Positions 38,174 through 47,818 of a stretch of DNA of 64,000 nucleotides are shown one piece after another. Below the pieces are notes generated by a model, which searched no databases, had not been told where the DNA came from, and worked only from the letters and a program-made list of their open reading frames with translations. A program made the translations under genes and the position numbers. This stretch comes from Methanobacterium sp. (GTDB lineage Archaea; Methanobacteriota; Methanobacteria; Methanobacteriales; Methanobacteriaceae), in NCBI GenBank assembly GCA_016222945.1, contig JACRPY010000003.1, forward strand, positions 149,699 through 213,698, in the 5' to 3' direction. Numbering within the stretch: position 1 is the stretch's first letter; every line of letters begins with the position of its first letter.

Positions 38174-39448
38174 GTGACTCAGTTAGAATCAGCCAGAAAA
38201 GGCCAAATCACCTATGAAATGGAAATTGTGGCCAAAGAAGAAGATATAGACATTCAAAAACTCATAAAGAGAGTTTCAAAAGGATATATAACCATTCCAA
38301 AGAATATAAACGGTAAAACTGTTGCAAAAGGTATTGGAAAAGGATTAACCACTAAAATTAATGCAAATGTAGGATCATCTTCAGAAATAGAAAATATTGA
38401 GACAGAAGTTCATAAGGCCCAAATAGCTGTTAAATACGGTGCTGATGCAGTTATGGACCTAAGTACAGGACCCCATTTAAAAGAAGTTAGATCAGAAATA
38501 ATGGATGCAATCAACGTTCCCATTGGAACTGTACCTATCTATGAGGCAGCCGTAGGAGCTTCCCAAGAGAAAGGTGCTGTAATCAACATGGATGAAGATG
38601 ATATGTTTAAAGCCATAATCAATCAAGCCAAAGAAGGTGTGGATTTTATGACAATCCATTCTGGAATAACCCGGGACACCGTGGAAAAATTGAAAAATTC
38701 CCAGAGGATTATGGGCATTGTGAGTCGTGGCGGGGCTTTTTTAGCTGCATGGATACTTCAAAATGAAGAGGAAAACCCACTTTATAAAAATTATGATTAT
38801 TTACTTGAAATAGCTCATGAATATGATGTAACATTAAGTTTAGGGGATGGTTTAAGGCCAGGGTGTCTTGCAGACGCTTCTGATGTCCCTCAGATTCAGG
38901 AATTAATTACATTAGGCCAGCTTGTTGAAAGAGCGCGTGATGTTGGTGTTCAAGTTATGGTAGAAGGACCAGGGCATGTTCCCCTTGATCAAATTGAAGC
39001 AAATATGAAAATTCAAAAAACAATTTGTAAAGGAGCTCCATTTTATGTTTTAGGTCCAATTGTAACTGATCTTGCTCCAGGCTATGATCATATAACTTCT
39101 GCAATTGGAGGAGCCATAGCTGCTTCTTCTGGCGCGGATTTCCTTTGTTATGTTACTCCAAGAGAGCACCTTTCCATTCCAGATATTGAAGCTGTAAAAG
39201 AGGGTGTTGTAGCATCCAAAATAGCTGCACAAGCTGCAGATATCGCCAAAGGCATTAAGAGCGCTTGGAAAAGTGAACTGCAGATGGCAAAGGCCAGAAG
39301 ATGTTTTGACTGGAATAAACAGTTTGAACTGGCATTTGACCATGAAACACCGCGAAAATATCGTGAAAGCAAATCTACGCCTGGAGATATGTGTACTATG
39401 TGCGGTGAATTCTGCGCTTTAAGGATTGTTAGAGATAATTTAAGTTAG
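38174..39448 (+). CDS. thiC: Phosphomethylpyrimidine synthase ThiC
   Basis: The 424-residue radical SAM enzyme makes the thiamine pyrimidine HMP-P from AIR. It has the ThiC landmarks: GADAVMDLSTGPHLKEVR, PIGTVPIYEA, SRGGAFLAAW, EGPGHVPLDQIEANM, and the C-terminal CxxCx4C cluster in TPGDMCTMCGEFCALRI. It is the short archaeal form. GTG 38174 follows GAGGGAT. No TPP riboswitch could be recognised in the 130-bp leader. Confidence 0.95.
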   Translation: MTQLESARKGQITYEMEIVAKEEDIDIQKLIKRVSKGYITIPKNINGKTVAKGIGKGLTTKINANVGSSSEIENIETEVHKAQIAVKYGADAVMDLSTGPHLKEVRSEIMDAINVPIGTVPIYEAAVGASQEKGAVINMDEDDMFKAIINQAKEGVDFMTIHSGITRDTVEKLKNSQRIMGIVSRGGAFLAAWILQNEEENPLYKNYDYLLEIAHEYDVTLSLGDGLRPGCLADASDVPQIQELITLGQLVERARDVGVQVMVEGPGHVPLDQIEANMKIQKTICKGAPFYVLGPIVTDLAPGYDHITSAIGGAIAASSGADFLCYVTPREHLSIPDIEAVKEGVVASKIAAQAADIAKGIKSAWKSELQMAKARRCFDWNKQFELAFDHETPRKYRESKSTPGDMCTMCGEFCALRIVRDNLS

Positions 39449-39486
39449 AATTATAATCAAAAACAATAGTATTAGGAGTGATTTCT

Positions 39487-39765
39487 ATGGGTATGGAACA
39501 TGTTAAAGGCGAAAATAAAGGTGATGTGGTTCTTTATGCTTTAAGTACTTGTGGATGGTGTAAAAAAACTCGAATGCTTCTTGAAGAGCTTGGAATTGAA
39601 TTTAGATATATTTATGTTGATTTATTGAAGGGTGATGAACGATCCCAAATAATAAAAGACGTTGAAAAGTATAATCCTCAGCTCTCATTCCCTACAGTTG
39701 TAATCAACAATAAGGACGTTATTGTGGGCTTTAAAAAAGAAGATGTAATGGGGAAGTTGAAATGA
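39487..39765 (+). CDS. Glutaredoxin-like protein
   Basis: The product of about 92 residues starts at ATG 39487, 8 nt after TAGGAG. A GTG 9 bp earlier overlaps the ribosome site. It is a thioredoxin-fold protein with the active site CGWC in [18 protein letters not shown] and the cis-Pro in [17 protein letters not shown]. Its stop overlaps the start of the reductase gene by 4 bp, so it is the likely redox partner of that enzyme. Confidence 0.88.
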   Translation: MGMEHVKGENKGDVVLYALSTCGWCKKTRMLLEELGIEFRYIYVDLLKGDERSQIIKDVEKYNPQLSFPTVVINNKDVIVGFKKEDVMGKLK

Positions 39766-40274
39766 GTCAAGATATTGATATCAGCGGCGAAAAACTGGAC
39801 AAATTTTACCAGAAAACAAAAAATGATGCTGAATCATGGGGATATCATTTAAATTCTGATGTGGAATTTACTAAAGAGCTTTTAAAAAGCATAATCATAA
39901 ATGAAAACCGATATGGATACGGAGCATGCCCCTGCAGGCTTGCATCTGGAGAAAAAGAAAAAGATTTAGACATCATATGTCCCTGTGATTATAGAGATCC
40001 TGACTTAAATGAGTATGATGCATGTTACTGTGGCTTATATGTCTCCGGAGATATTTTGGAAGGTAAAAAAGAGTTACAATCAATACCTGAAAGAAGACCT
40101 CCAATTAAAGAAAGAGAAAAAATAGCAGCAGAACCTGTAAAAGGTGTGATTTCTTCCTTGCCCCTTCCAGTATTCAGGTGCAAGGTTTGCGGGTATTTAT
40201 GTGCAAGGAAAGAACCTCCAGAGATGTGCCCAATCTGTAAAGTGGGAAAAGAACGTTTTGAAAGATTTATATAA
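39762..40274 (+). CDS. Ferredoxin:thioredoxin reductase catalytic subunit fused to rubredoxin
   Basis: The 170-residue protein has an FTR catalytic domain at ~1-125 with the cluster and disulfide cysteines in [19 protein letters not shown] and [12 protein letters not shown]. The usual CHC is CYC here. A C-terminal rubredoxin-like knuckle pair follows: [10 protein letters not shown] and [10 protein letters not shown]. Ferredoxin electrons would reduce a protein disulfide. The overlapping glutaredoxin gene is the probable substrate. The rubredoxin part may act as an additional electron port. Confidence 0.88.
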   Translation: MSQDIDISGEKLDKFYQKTKNDAESWGYHLNSDVEFTKELLKSIIINENRYGYGACPCRLASGEKEKDLDIICPCDYRDPDLNEYDACYCGLYVSGDILEGKKELQSIPERRPPIKEREKIAAEPVKGVISSLPLPVFRCKVCGYLCARKEPPEMCPICKVGKERFERFI

Positions 40275-40280
40275 AAAAAT

Positions 40281-40300
40281 TGTTCTTTTTTCGTTTTTTT
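40281..40300 (+). terminator. T-rich terminator
   Basis: The T runs TTCTTTTTTCG and TTTTTTT follow the reductase gene, consistent with an archaeal poly-T terminator. Confidence 0.4.
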
Positions 40301-40369
40301 AACTTCTTTTAAAATATTTAATTAAATTATTTTTGCAAATAGTGCTTAAAATAAGAATTTAAATATAAA

Positions 40370-40915
40370 TTAAGGTTCTACAAACATTTTTAATGCCAGC
40401 ATATCCTCTTTTAATTGAGGTAAAAGCTTACGGGAGTATAAAGCAGCTGCTGGATGAAAAAGAGCCATATATTTCCTTCCATCTCGTTCATACGTCTTTC
40501 CATGAATCTGTTTAATGCTTGATTTTCCAATTAAAGCATGGGTAGCGCTGTTACCCAGAAGCCCAATAATATCTGGATTAATCAATTCTATCTGTTTATG
40601 CAAATATAACTCCATACATTTACTATATTCTGGTTTTTTTGGTTTTCTATTTTCAGGAGGTCTGCATTTTACAATAGACGTGATATAAAATTCAGATCGG
40701 TCCATTCCTGCACTTTCAATTATCTCACTTAATAATTTACCTGAACTTCCAATAAATGGCCTTCCAGTCTCATCTTCCATCCTTCCTGGCGCTTCCCCTA
40801 CAAGCATTATTCTGGAATCTGCAGGTCCTTCCCCAAAAACTCCATTAGTCCTGTTTTCATGTAAAGGGCATTCAGTGCATTCATCTGCAATTTTGCATAG
40901 ATTTTCAAGAGTCAT
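40370..40915 (-). CDS. Type-4 (family 4) uracil-DNA glycosylase
   Basis: The 181-residue iron-sulfur enzyme removes uracil from DNA. Visible are the cluster cysteines (ECTECPLHENR early, IVKCRPPENRKPKKPE later), the catalytic motif VGEAPGRMEDETGRPFIG, and the uracil-binding LFHPAAALY. The 4Fe-4S family 4 is typical of archaea and thermophiles. It sits beside Fpg/Nei and DNA ligase, forming a base-excision repair group. Confidence 0.93.
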   Translation of the reverse strand: MTLENLCKIADECTECPLHENRTNGVFGEGPADSRIMLVGEAPGRMEDETGRPFIGSSGKLLSEIIESAGMDRSEFYITSIVKCRPPENRKPKKPEYSKCMELYLHKQIELINPDIIGLLGNSATHALIGKSSIKQIHGKTYERDGRKYMALFHPAAALYSRKLLPQLKEDMLALKMFVEP

Positions 40916-41005
40916 AATAATATTTTTTTAATCAATCCCATATATGTCAATTTGTGTTTACATTTCAATTCATTAATTGAAATTCATAAAAAACATATAA
41001 AGTGC

Positions 41006-41797
41006 CTATAATATCTCTTTTTGGCATTCAGGACAAAAATAAGCTGTTCTCCCACCAACTTTTAATGTTTCCAACTTAACATCAGAATTAGGGCATTTTC
41101 CATTTTTAACTCTATTGGGAATTATATATGAATCAGGGAGTTCTTCATGCTTTAAATTTCTGTCAATTGCTGTTTCAAGCACTTCTTTTGTAACCATGAA
41201 AATTTCTTTTAATTTATCATCTGATAGCTTGTTAACAGGTGTTTTAGGATGTACACATGTCTGAAACAGTATTTCATCAGAATAAATGTTACCTATACCA
41301 GCAAATATATGTTGATTCATCAATGCAGGTTTTATAGCGCCTTTTCTTTTTTTAAATATATCAATAAATGATTTAAAATCCATTCGGGCTGCATCTGGTC
41401 CTAATTTCTTTTCTTTTATGAAATCTTCCATTTTGGAAATTAAATTTATTTTTCCAAATTTTCTAGGGTCAACAAATGCAAGGTGGCTTTTATCTTCAAA
41501 ATTTACAAGAAATCTACCATAAGAAGGTTCTTCTTCAGACTTTTTATAATATTTGAGGTTTCCTGTCATTCCAAAATGTAAAATTAAGCAATTTTTATTG
41601 TCCAAATATACAAAAAGGTATTTACCATGTCTTTTAGTAAACTGAAACTTATTTCCCTCTAAATTTCCCTTTAAAGCACTAATATCAATGTTTTGAAGAA
41701 GTTCAGGGCTTTTAACATCGACACTTTCAATTTTTTTATTAAGGGAAGTTTTATCCAGATATTTTCCAAATGATTCTACTTCAGGTAATTCGGGCAT
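41006..41797 (-). CDS. Formamidopyrimidine-DNA glycosylase / endonuclease VIII-type (Fpg/Nei)
   Basis: The product of about 263 residues must begin at ATG 41797, because the catalytic N-terminal Pro-Glu (MPELPEVE) is exposed only there; GAGGAATCTT precedes it. It has FAGIGNIYSDEILF (helix-two-turn-helix) and a C-terminal finger. Only three finger cysteines are visible (CPNSD, then CPECQ): the second expected Cys is Ser or displaced. The enzyme removes oxidised bases and nicks the abasic site. It is encoded next to a UDG. Confidence 0.9.
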   Translation of the reverse strand: MPELPEVESFGKYLDKTSLNKKIESVDVKSPELLQNIDISALKGNLEGNKFQFTKRHGKYLFVYLDNKNCLILHFGMTGNLKYYKKSEEEPSYGRFLVNFEDKSHLAFVDPRKFGKINLISKMEDFIKEKKLGPDAARMDFKSFIDIFKKRKGAIKPALMNQHIFAGIGNIYSDEILFQTCVHPKTPVNKLSDDKLKEIFMVTKEVLETAIDRNLKHEELPDSYIIPNRVKNGKCPNSDVKLETLKVGGRTAYFCPECQKEIL

Positions 41798-41955
41798 AAG
41801 ATTCCTCATTTAAAATGGTATTTAGCATATATTTAAACTTATGAATTTAAAAATTCTATATAAAACCCATAAATAAGTAAATATATTTCAAACAATAATC
41901 AATTGTATAACATATTTACTAAATTTTTACCCATTAATTTTTACGCTGTGATAAA

Positions 41956-43626
41956 ATGCCAAGTGAAATAAAATATAAAGAGCTTGTAGATGTCTATGAA
42001 GCATTAACCTCCACCACGAAACGTCTTGAAAAAACAGCCATTCTTGCAGAATTTTTAAAGAATATACCTGCAGAACTTCTTCCAACTGTAACATTACTCT
42101 CATTAGGCAAAGTATTTCCAGTATGGAGCGAAGAAGAAATAGGAATTGGCCTGAAACTAATTATGAAAGCCATATCATTAGTTGTAGGAGTAAGTCCAGA
42201 GACTGTTGAAGACAGCGTGAGAGATAAAGGAGATATTGGCTTAGCAGCAGAATACCTCTTTGGAAATAAGTTTCAAACAACTCTTTTTACAAGACCACTT
42301 GATTTAATCAAGGTTTACAATAATATGGTGAAACTGGCAAGTGTATCTGGTAAAAATGCTGTTACAAAGAAGATGAGAATTTTAACTGAGCTTTTAAGTT
42401 CAGCTTCACCCCAAGAAGCAAAATACATATCAAGAACTGTTGTTGAAGAACTAAGAGTAGGTATAGGTGAAGGAACCATCAAAGATGCCCTTTCTAAAGC
42501 TTTTAATATTGAAAAAGAAGTTGTGGAAAGAGCTTTAATGCTTACAAATGATCCAGGGCTTGTTGCAGAGGTAGCTAAAGAAAGTGGAGAAGAAGGACTT
42601 AAAAAACTAACTTTAAACCCTGGAAAACCTGTAAAACCAATGCTTGCCCAACTTTCTAAAAACATCAAAGAAAGTGTCCTTGAAATGGGATGGGCACTTT
42701 GTGAAATAAAATATGATGGTTTTAGAGTTCAAATTCACAGAATTGGCGATGAAATCAAGGTTTTCACCAGAAGACTGGATAACATTAAAGATGCAGTTCC
42801 AGAAATTGTTGAATATGTGGATAAACATTTGCCTCATGAAGATTTTATTGTTGAAGGTGAAATAATCGCTACAAAGGAAGGAAAACCAATTTCATTCCAG
42901 TACATCCTCCAGAGAGTGCGTAGAAAATATGAAATTGAACGTTTACGGTTGGAAGTGCCATTAACTCTTTATCTTTTTGATGTGCTTTATTATAAGAAAT
43001 CTCTTATTGATGCACCCTTTGAAGAAAGACGCCAGGTGCTTGAATCTATCTCTAAAAGAGAAAAAGGAAAATTCGGGCTGAGTACACAGGTTAAAGTAAC
43101 ACCAGAAAACATTGAATATGCAGAGGACCTTTTTAAGTTATCAATTGAAAAGGGACATGAAGGAATAATGATAAAAGACCCCTATGCACCGTATATGCCT
43201 GGAATAAGGGGTAAAAAAATGCTTAAATTTAAAGCAGAACCTGAAACACTTGATTTAGCAGTTACAGGTGGAACATATGGCAAGGGCCGGAGAGCCAATC
43301 TAATAGGTTCATTCTTAGTTGCGGTACAGGATGAGGATGGAAATTTAAATACAATAGCTCATACAGCAACTGGACTGGATGATGACACATTATTAGAGCT
43401 TTCAAATAAAGTAGAAGCTTTAATTACAGAAAAAAGGGGAAGAAAAGTAAAATCAGAAGCTGAAATCATTCTTGAAGTGGCATTCAGTGAAATTGTTAAA
43501 AGTCCAGAGTATGAAAGCGGTTATTCCCTTAGATTCCCTGTGGTTAAAAGAATAAGAGAAGATTTGAGTGTTGATGATATTGACACTGTAGAGCGTGTTG
43601 AATCCATTTTTAAAATGAGAAATTAA
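41956..43626 (+). CDS. lig: ATP-dependent DNA ligase
   Basis: The 556-residue protein has an N-terminal DNA-binding domain (~1-215), adenylation domain and OB domain. The adenylated lysine is Lys252 in CEIKYDGFRVQIHR. Other motifs are EGEIIATKEGKPISFQYILQ, HEGIMIKDPYAPY, and MLKFKAEPETLDLAVTG (KxK region). It is the replicative/repair ligase of archaea. It is divergent from the Fpg/Nei gene. Confidence 0.96.
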   Translation: MPSEIKYKELVDVYEALTSTTKRLEKTAILAEFLKNIPAELLPTVTLLSLGKVFPVWSEEEIGIGLKLIMKAISLVVGVSPETVEDSVRDKGDIGLAAEYLFGNKFQTTLFTRPLDLIKVYNNMVKLASVSGKNAVTKKMRILTELLSSASPQEAKYISRTVVEELRVGIGEGTIKDALSKAFNIEKEVVERALMLTNDPGLVAEVAKESGEEGLKKLTLNPGKPVKPMLAQLSKNIKESVLEMGWALCEIKYDGFRVQIHRIGDEIKVFTRRLDNIKDAVPEIVEYVDKHLPHEDFIVEGEIIATKEGKPISFQYILQRVRRKYEIERLRLEVPLTLYLFDVLYYKKSLIDAPFEERRQVLESISKREKGKFGLSTQVKVTPENIEYAEDLFKLSIEKGHEGIMIKDPYAPYMPGIRGKKMLKFKAEPETLDLAVTGGTYGKGRRANLIGSFLVAVQDEDGNLNTIAHTATGLDDDTLLELSNKVEALITEKRGRKVKSEAEIILEVAFSEIVKSPEYESGYSLRFPVVKRIREDLSVDDIDTVERVESIFKMRN

Positions 43627-43643
43627 CCTTTTTTTTATTATTT
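43627..43643 (+). terminator. T-rich terminator after ligase
   Basis: An eight-plus T run followed by ATTATTT begins a few bases after the ligase stop, consistent with archaeal termination. Confidence 0.4.
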
Positions 43644-43754
43644 AACTAAAACTTTATTTATTTTTTGATAAAACTTCCCTCACTTTCTTGATAATAAACA
43701 TTTAAATATAGTAATAATAAAATACTTTATTAAATTAACTGGAAGTATTATACT

Positions 43755-44147
43755 ATGGAAGATAATCAAATACTACGAATAGCGTTAATAACAACAATTT
43801 TAGGTTTAGCTGGAATGATTTTGCTCTCAGACAAGGTAATGCCACACGAAATCAAAATAAAAGACTTAAATAAAGGCATGTTGGATGAAGAAGTCTCCAT
43901 TGAAGGTGTTGTTTCAAACATTGATAAATCTCAAAAAAGTGAAACATATTTCTTGCAAATAGCTGATGATACTGATAAAACAACAGTTGTAATCTTTGAT
44001 GATACAGTTTTAAGCCTTGCAAAATATAATTTAACGCCACAATCCTTTTTAAATCACCGCGTGAGTTTAACAGGGACTGTTAAAGAATATAATGGAAATA
44101 TGGAGCTTATTTTAAAAGATGGTAATTCTCTAAAAATAATAGCATAA
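43755..44147 (+). CDS. Membrane-tethered OB-fold protein
   Basis: The 130-residue protein has an N-terminal helix (ILRIALITTILGLAGMILLS) and an OB-fold domain (VSIEGVVSNIDKSQKSETYF, TTVVIFDDTVLSLAKYN, VSLTGTVKEYNGNMELIL) of the tRNA-anticodon/nucleic-acid-binding type. Because the OB domain follows a signal-anchor it may face outside, where nucleic acid or glycan binding is possible. It stands between ligase and a convergent flippase-like gene. Confidence 0.75.
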   Translation: MEDNQILRIALITTILGLAGMILLSDKVMPHEIKIKDLNKGMLDEEVSIEGVVSNIDKSQKSETYFLQIADDTDKTTVVIFDDTVLSLAKYNLTPQSFLNHRVSLTGTVKEYNGNMELILKDGNSLKIIA

Positions 44148-44162
44148 AAAAAGGAATTTTAA

Positions 44163-45170
44163 TTATTTATCCTTTAAAATACCCATATCTAATGAGTAAT
44201 TTTTAATTTCACCCAGTATATCCTTAGCATAATATGATGAAAAGATTATTCCAAGCAAGCTAACAACCCAAAATGAAACCAGCCTATCTGCAATTGCTAT
44301 ACTTCCTGCAAGTGCATCTGGCACTCCAAAAAGCACGAATAATCCTGTAAGAGATATTTCTATTGATCCCATCCCTCCTGGAAGTGCAGATATCACTCCT
44401 ATGAAGTTTGCAATGAGAAATATGATAATTACAGACACAAAGTTAATTTCAACATTAAAAGCATAAAACACTATGTAAAGCCTAAAACATTCTAAAATCC
44501 ATGATATAAATGCTAATATAATTACAATACTTATATTTCGGCTTGTTGTGAATGAATTTGTGTATTTAGTCATTCCTTTTAGTCCTTCTGTAAATTTAAG
44601 GTACATATTATCCAGAACATATCCTTTAAGGGGTAATTTACAGATAATCGGATGGATTTTGTGGTATATCCAAATACTGGTATCTTCTCTCCAATTTAGG
44701 AAATAAATCAATAGAACTATGGTTAAGGATATTCCTGCCCCTAAAATAGCTAAATAACGGATGTTTTCTACCCATAATGCAGATAAAACAAGTAATATTC
44801 CCACAATAAGCAGATCAAAGAATCGTTCAGTGAGTCCTGCAGATAATCCTTCATGTAATGTTATTTTATTGATTCTTTTACCTGCAACAGCATTAAAAAC
44901 CTCTCCAGCTGTTCGCATGGGAGAAAAATTCCCTGCAAAAAGCCCTATGGTTTTTACTATATAATTATCTTTAAAGTCAAAGGGTTTGTTTATTATAAAA
45001 CCCCATCTTAATGACCTTATACCTACAACCAAAAGATGAATTAGTACTGCTACTAAAAGCCATTTCCAATTTGCGGTTTTAAATGAATTTATGATATTTT
45101 GAGGCCCTATCCATAATATAAGTAAAATAATTAAGGCTATACTGATAATAAATACATAATATTGTTTCAA
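44163..45170 (-). CDS. Flippase-like/lysylphosphatidylglycerol-synthase TM-domain protein
   Basis: The 335-residue polytopic protein has about eight helices, with the UPF0104/LPG-synthase TM signatures: LRWGFIINKPFDFKDN, GLFAGNFSPMRTAGEVFNAV and SALPGGMGSIEISLTGLFVLFG. TTG 45170 follows AGAGGAAT. The family moves lipid-linked or glycolipid groups. The glycosyltransferase 83 bp upstream on the same strand suggests a shared envelope-lipid pathway. Confidence 0.82.
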   Translation of the reverse strand: MKQYYVFIISIALIILLILWIGPQNIINSFKTANWKWLLVAVLIHLLVVGIRSLRWGFIINKPFDFKDNYIVKTIGLFAGNFSPMRTAGEVFNAVAGKRINKITLHEGLSAGLTERFFDLLIVGILLVLSALWVENIRYLAILGAGISLTIVLLIYFLNWREDTSIWIYHKIHPIICKLPLKGYVLDNMYLKFTEGLKGMTKYTNSFTTSRNISIVIILAFISWILECFRLYIVFYAFNVEINFVSVIIIFLIANFIGVISALPGGMGSIEISLTGLFVLFGVPDALAGSIAIADRLVSFWVVSLLGIIFSSYYAKDILGEIKNYSLDMGILKDK

Positions 45171-45253
45171 TTAGATTCCTCTTTATTCAGAATTAAATTA
45201 TTTGTTTTATAGATATGTTATTAAAACTAATTATTTTATCTGTTATTTTAAGC

Positions 45254-45934
45254 TTATTTATCACTTTTAGTTGTTTTCCGGATTAAAAGTTTTATAATAA
45301 AAAAAACATACTTAAAAACGTGTATTTTGGTTATATGAGATTTTTCAAGTTGATATATACTATCAATACCCACTTCTTTAACTTTAATTTTGCTTTTTGA
45401 TGCTACATAAAGCATTTCAGATTCATAAGCATAATCATCATGTTTTATATTTATAAAATACTCTGCAGCATCGGCAGATATTGCTCTAAAACCACTTTGG
45501 CTGTCTGTAATTTCAAAATCCGTTACATATTTGATAAGGGATGTTGTAATTCTATTTGAAAGTCTTCTACTTAGAGGCATGTTTTTTGGAGTGCCTTCTA
45601 TAAATCTTGAGCCTATAACAAGTCCAAACCCGTTAATAGAAGAAATAAATGAAGGTATATTGTCAGGATCGTGTTGTCCATCCCCATCAAGCAATATATA
45701 AGCTTCGTAATTCTTTTTTAAGGCTTTTTTTAGTCCTGTTTTTATTGCAGCCCCTTTACCCCTATTTTTATCATGTTTTATTACTTGTGCACCTGTTTTT
45801 TTTGCCAAATTGTAGGTATCATCCTTTGAACCATCATCCACTACTAGCACATCTGAATATTCCAGTGATTTCTTTATTACGCCTAAAATAGCTTTTTCTT
45901 CATTATATGCAGGGATAATGGTAATAATTCTCAT
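45254..45934 (-). CDS. GT2 glycosyltransferase (dolichyl-phosphate sugar synthase type)
   Basis: The 226-residue protein has a GT-A fold: IPAYNEEKAILGVIKKSLEY, VVDDGSKDDTYNLA, KNRGKGAAIKTGLK, LLDGDGQHDPDNIPSF (DxD), and IGSRFIEGTPKNMPLSRRLS. It lacks C-terminal membrane helices, like soluble dolichyl-phosphate mannose synthases. It probably makes a lipid-linked sugar for surface glycans, with the flippase-like gene next in the operon. Confidence 0.85.
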   Translation of the reverse strand: MRIITIIPAYNEEKAILGVIKKSLEYSDVLVVDDGSKDDTYNLAKKTGAQVIKHDKNRGKGAAIKTGLKKALKKNYEAYILLDGDGQHDPDNIPSFISSINGFGLVIGSRFIEGTPKNMPLSRRLSNRITTSLIKYVTDFEITDSQSGFRAISADAAEYFINIKHDDYAYESEMLYVASKSKIKVKEVGIDSIYQLEKSHITKIHVFKYVFFIIKLLIRKTTKSDK

Positions 45935-46200
45935 TTTAACGTCCTGTTTTTAAAGATTCATTTAATTATTGAATAATAATTTTTTTTGAAACTGATTAAT
46001 CTATCTATTATTCATCCTATAACTTAATAATACAAATAGTTTAGGTGATTTATTTATTCATGGACATGCACTATAAAAAGCTATAATTAGTGGTTTTTAA
46101 CAATTGATTAATATCTAAAAATATACAATAATTAAATTAAAGAATTTAAATTGGATACAAATTAACGTTTTTAAATTTTTATAATAATATGGTGAAGATT

Positions 46201-47550
46201 ATGAAAAGACTATTTGGAACATTTGGAGTTAGAAGACTTGCTAATACAGAATTAACCCCTGAATTTGCATCAAAAATTGCTGCATCCTACGGAACACTTG
46301 TAAAAGGTAAAGTTGCTGTTGGAGGAGACCCCAGAACATCCACAGAAATGATAAAACACGCTGTAATATCTGGATTGTTATCTTCTGGTTGTGATGTTGT
46401 GGATCTTGGATTTTTACCAACTCCTGCAGTACAATATGCCGTTAGAAATTATTATGATGGCGGTGTGATTATAACTGCTTCCCACAATCCTCCAAAATAC
46501 AATGGAATAAAATTAGTGGATTCTGACGGTATAGGAACTCCTGATGAAATGGAAATAAAGATAGAAGAACTTTTCTTTGATGATAAACCAGACAGAGTGT
46601 CATGGGATGAAATTGGAGAAGTAGAAAAGAACTCTGGAATAATTGAAGAATACATTCGAGAGGTAATAGCTCGAGTTGATGTAGATGCAATTAAAGAAGC
46701 AAAATTAAAGGTAATTGTAGACTGTGGAAGTGGGGCAGCCTGTTATACCACCCCTTATATATTAAGAGAGCTGGGATGTGAAGTTATTACCATGAACTGT
46801 CAGCCTGACGGGTTTTTCCCTGGTAGAGACCCTGAACCCACTGAACCCAATCTCAAAGAATTGATTGAAGTTGTAAAAGCAACTGGTGCAGATATTGGAT
46901 TTGCTCATGACGGGGATGCAGACCGTACCATTTGTATTGATGAGAATGGAAGTTTCGTATTTGGTGATAAATCATTTGCCCTTGTTGAAAAATACATGTT
47001 AAAGGAAAATAATGGCGGTTTAATTGTAACTACTGTGGCCACGTCCTCTGCAATATATGATATAGCAAATGAACATGATGGGGAAGTTATAGCAACAAAA
47101 GTTGGAGATTTAATCGTTGCAAGAGAATTAAAAGATAAAAATGGATTATTTGGTGGTGAAGAAAACGGTGGACTTATTTTCCCTGATTTTGTCTATGGAA
47201 GAGATGCTGCACTGTCTACTGCTAAAATCATCGAGATTATGGCCAAAGAAGGAAAACCTCTCTCTGAGCTTATAGCTAAATTACCTGTTTATTATTCTGA
47301 AAAAATGAAAATAGAATGTCCTGATGATCTTAAACAGGAAATAATGGCAAAAATTGCTGATGAAACACGTGAATTTGAAGTAGATACCACAGACGGTGTT
47401 AAAATAATTAAAGATAAAGGATGGACAATTATAAGACCATCAGGGACAGAACCTATATTTAGATGTTTTGCTGAAGCTAAAACAAAAGAAGAAGCTAAAA
47501 ATATGGCTGAATGGGGAATATCACTGGTTTTAAAGCATTTAAATTCCTAA
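46201..47550 (+). CDS. glmM: Phosphoglucosamine mutase / phosphomannomutase family
   Basis: The product of about 449 residues starts at ATG 46201 (GGTGAAG upstream), giving the family start MKRLFGTFGVR. Four-domain phosphohexomutase motifs are the phosphoserine loop ITASHNPPKYNG (Ser94), metal loop AHDGDADR, sugar loop GGEENGG and phosphate-binding RPSGTEPIFR. It makes glucosamine-1-phosphate for UDP-GlcNAc, needed for pseudomurein. The archaeal GlmM branch is likely; PMM activity cannot be excluded. Confidence 0.9.
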   Translation: MKRLFGTFGVRRLANTELTPEFASKIAASYGTLVKGKVAVGGDPRTSTEMIKHAVISGLLSSGCDVVDLGFLPTPAVQYAVRNYYDGGVIITASHNPPKYNGIKLVDSDGIGTPDEMEIKIEELFFDDKPDRVSWDEIGEVEKNSGIIEEYIREVIARVDVDAIKEAKLKVIVDCGSGAACYTTPYILRELGCEVITMNCQPDGFFPGRDPEPTEPNLKELIEVVKATGADIGFAHDGDADRTICIDENGSFVFGDKSFALVEKYMLKENNGGLIVTTVATSSAIYDIANEHDGEVIATKVGDLIVARELKDKNGLFGGEENGGLIFPDFVYGRDAALSTAKIIEIMAKEGKPLSELIAKLPVYYSEKMKIECPDDLKQEIMAKIADETREFEVDTTDGVKIIKDKGWTIIRPSGTEPIFRCFAEAKTKEEAKNMAEWGISLVLKHLNS

Positions 47551-47641
47551 GTTGTTCCATTTCACTTCTTTTATCTACTTTTTTTCGTTTTTAAAATAAA
47601 TTCTAACTAGTATTATGCAAAAATATTAAATTTCTATCTGT

Positions 47642-47818
47642 TTACCTGTAAAAACCATAAAATTCAGCACAAAATGCACATATGGGATATTTATCATTTC
47701 GATAATAACTGTCATCGTCTGCATTGATGTTGAATTTTTTATGGCATATAAAGCACTCTTCTATTTTTTCAGGTTTTTCTTCTTTGTTTTCTATAAGCTT
47801 TTTGTTATCTTTTTCCAT
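47642..47818 (-). CDS. 58-residue zinc-knuckle protein
   Basis: The minus strand encodes a short protein from ATG 47818 (AGGTTGTGA upstream) to TAA at 47644-47642. A Lys/Glu-rich start (MEKDNKKLIENKEEKPEK) leads to four cysteines in two CxxC pairs: ECFICHKKF at 22-25 and YPICAFCAEF at 47-50, a treble-clef-like zinc site. The overlapping plus-strand frame has no such features. The function is unknown. Confidence 0.65.
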   Translation of the reverse strand: MEKDNKKLIENKEEKPEKIEECFICHKKFNINADDDSYYRNDKYPICAFCAEFYGFYR

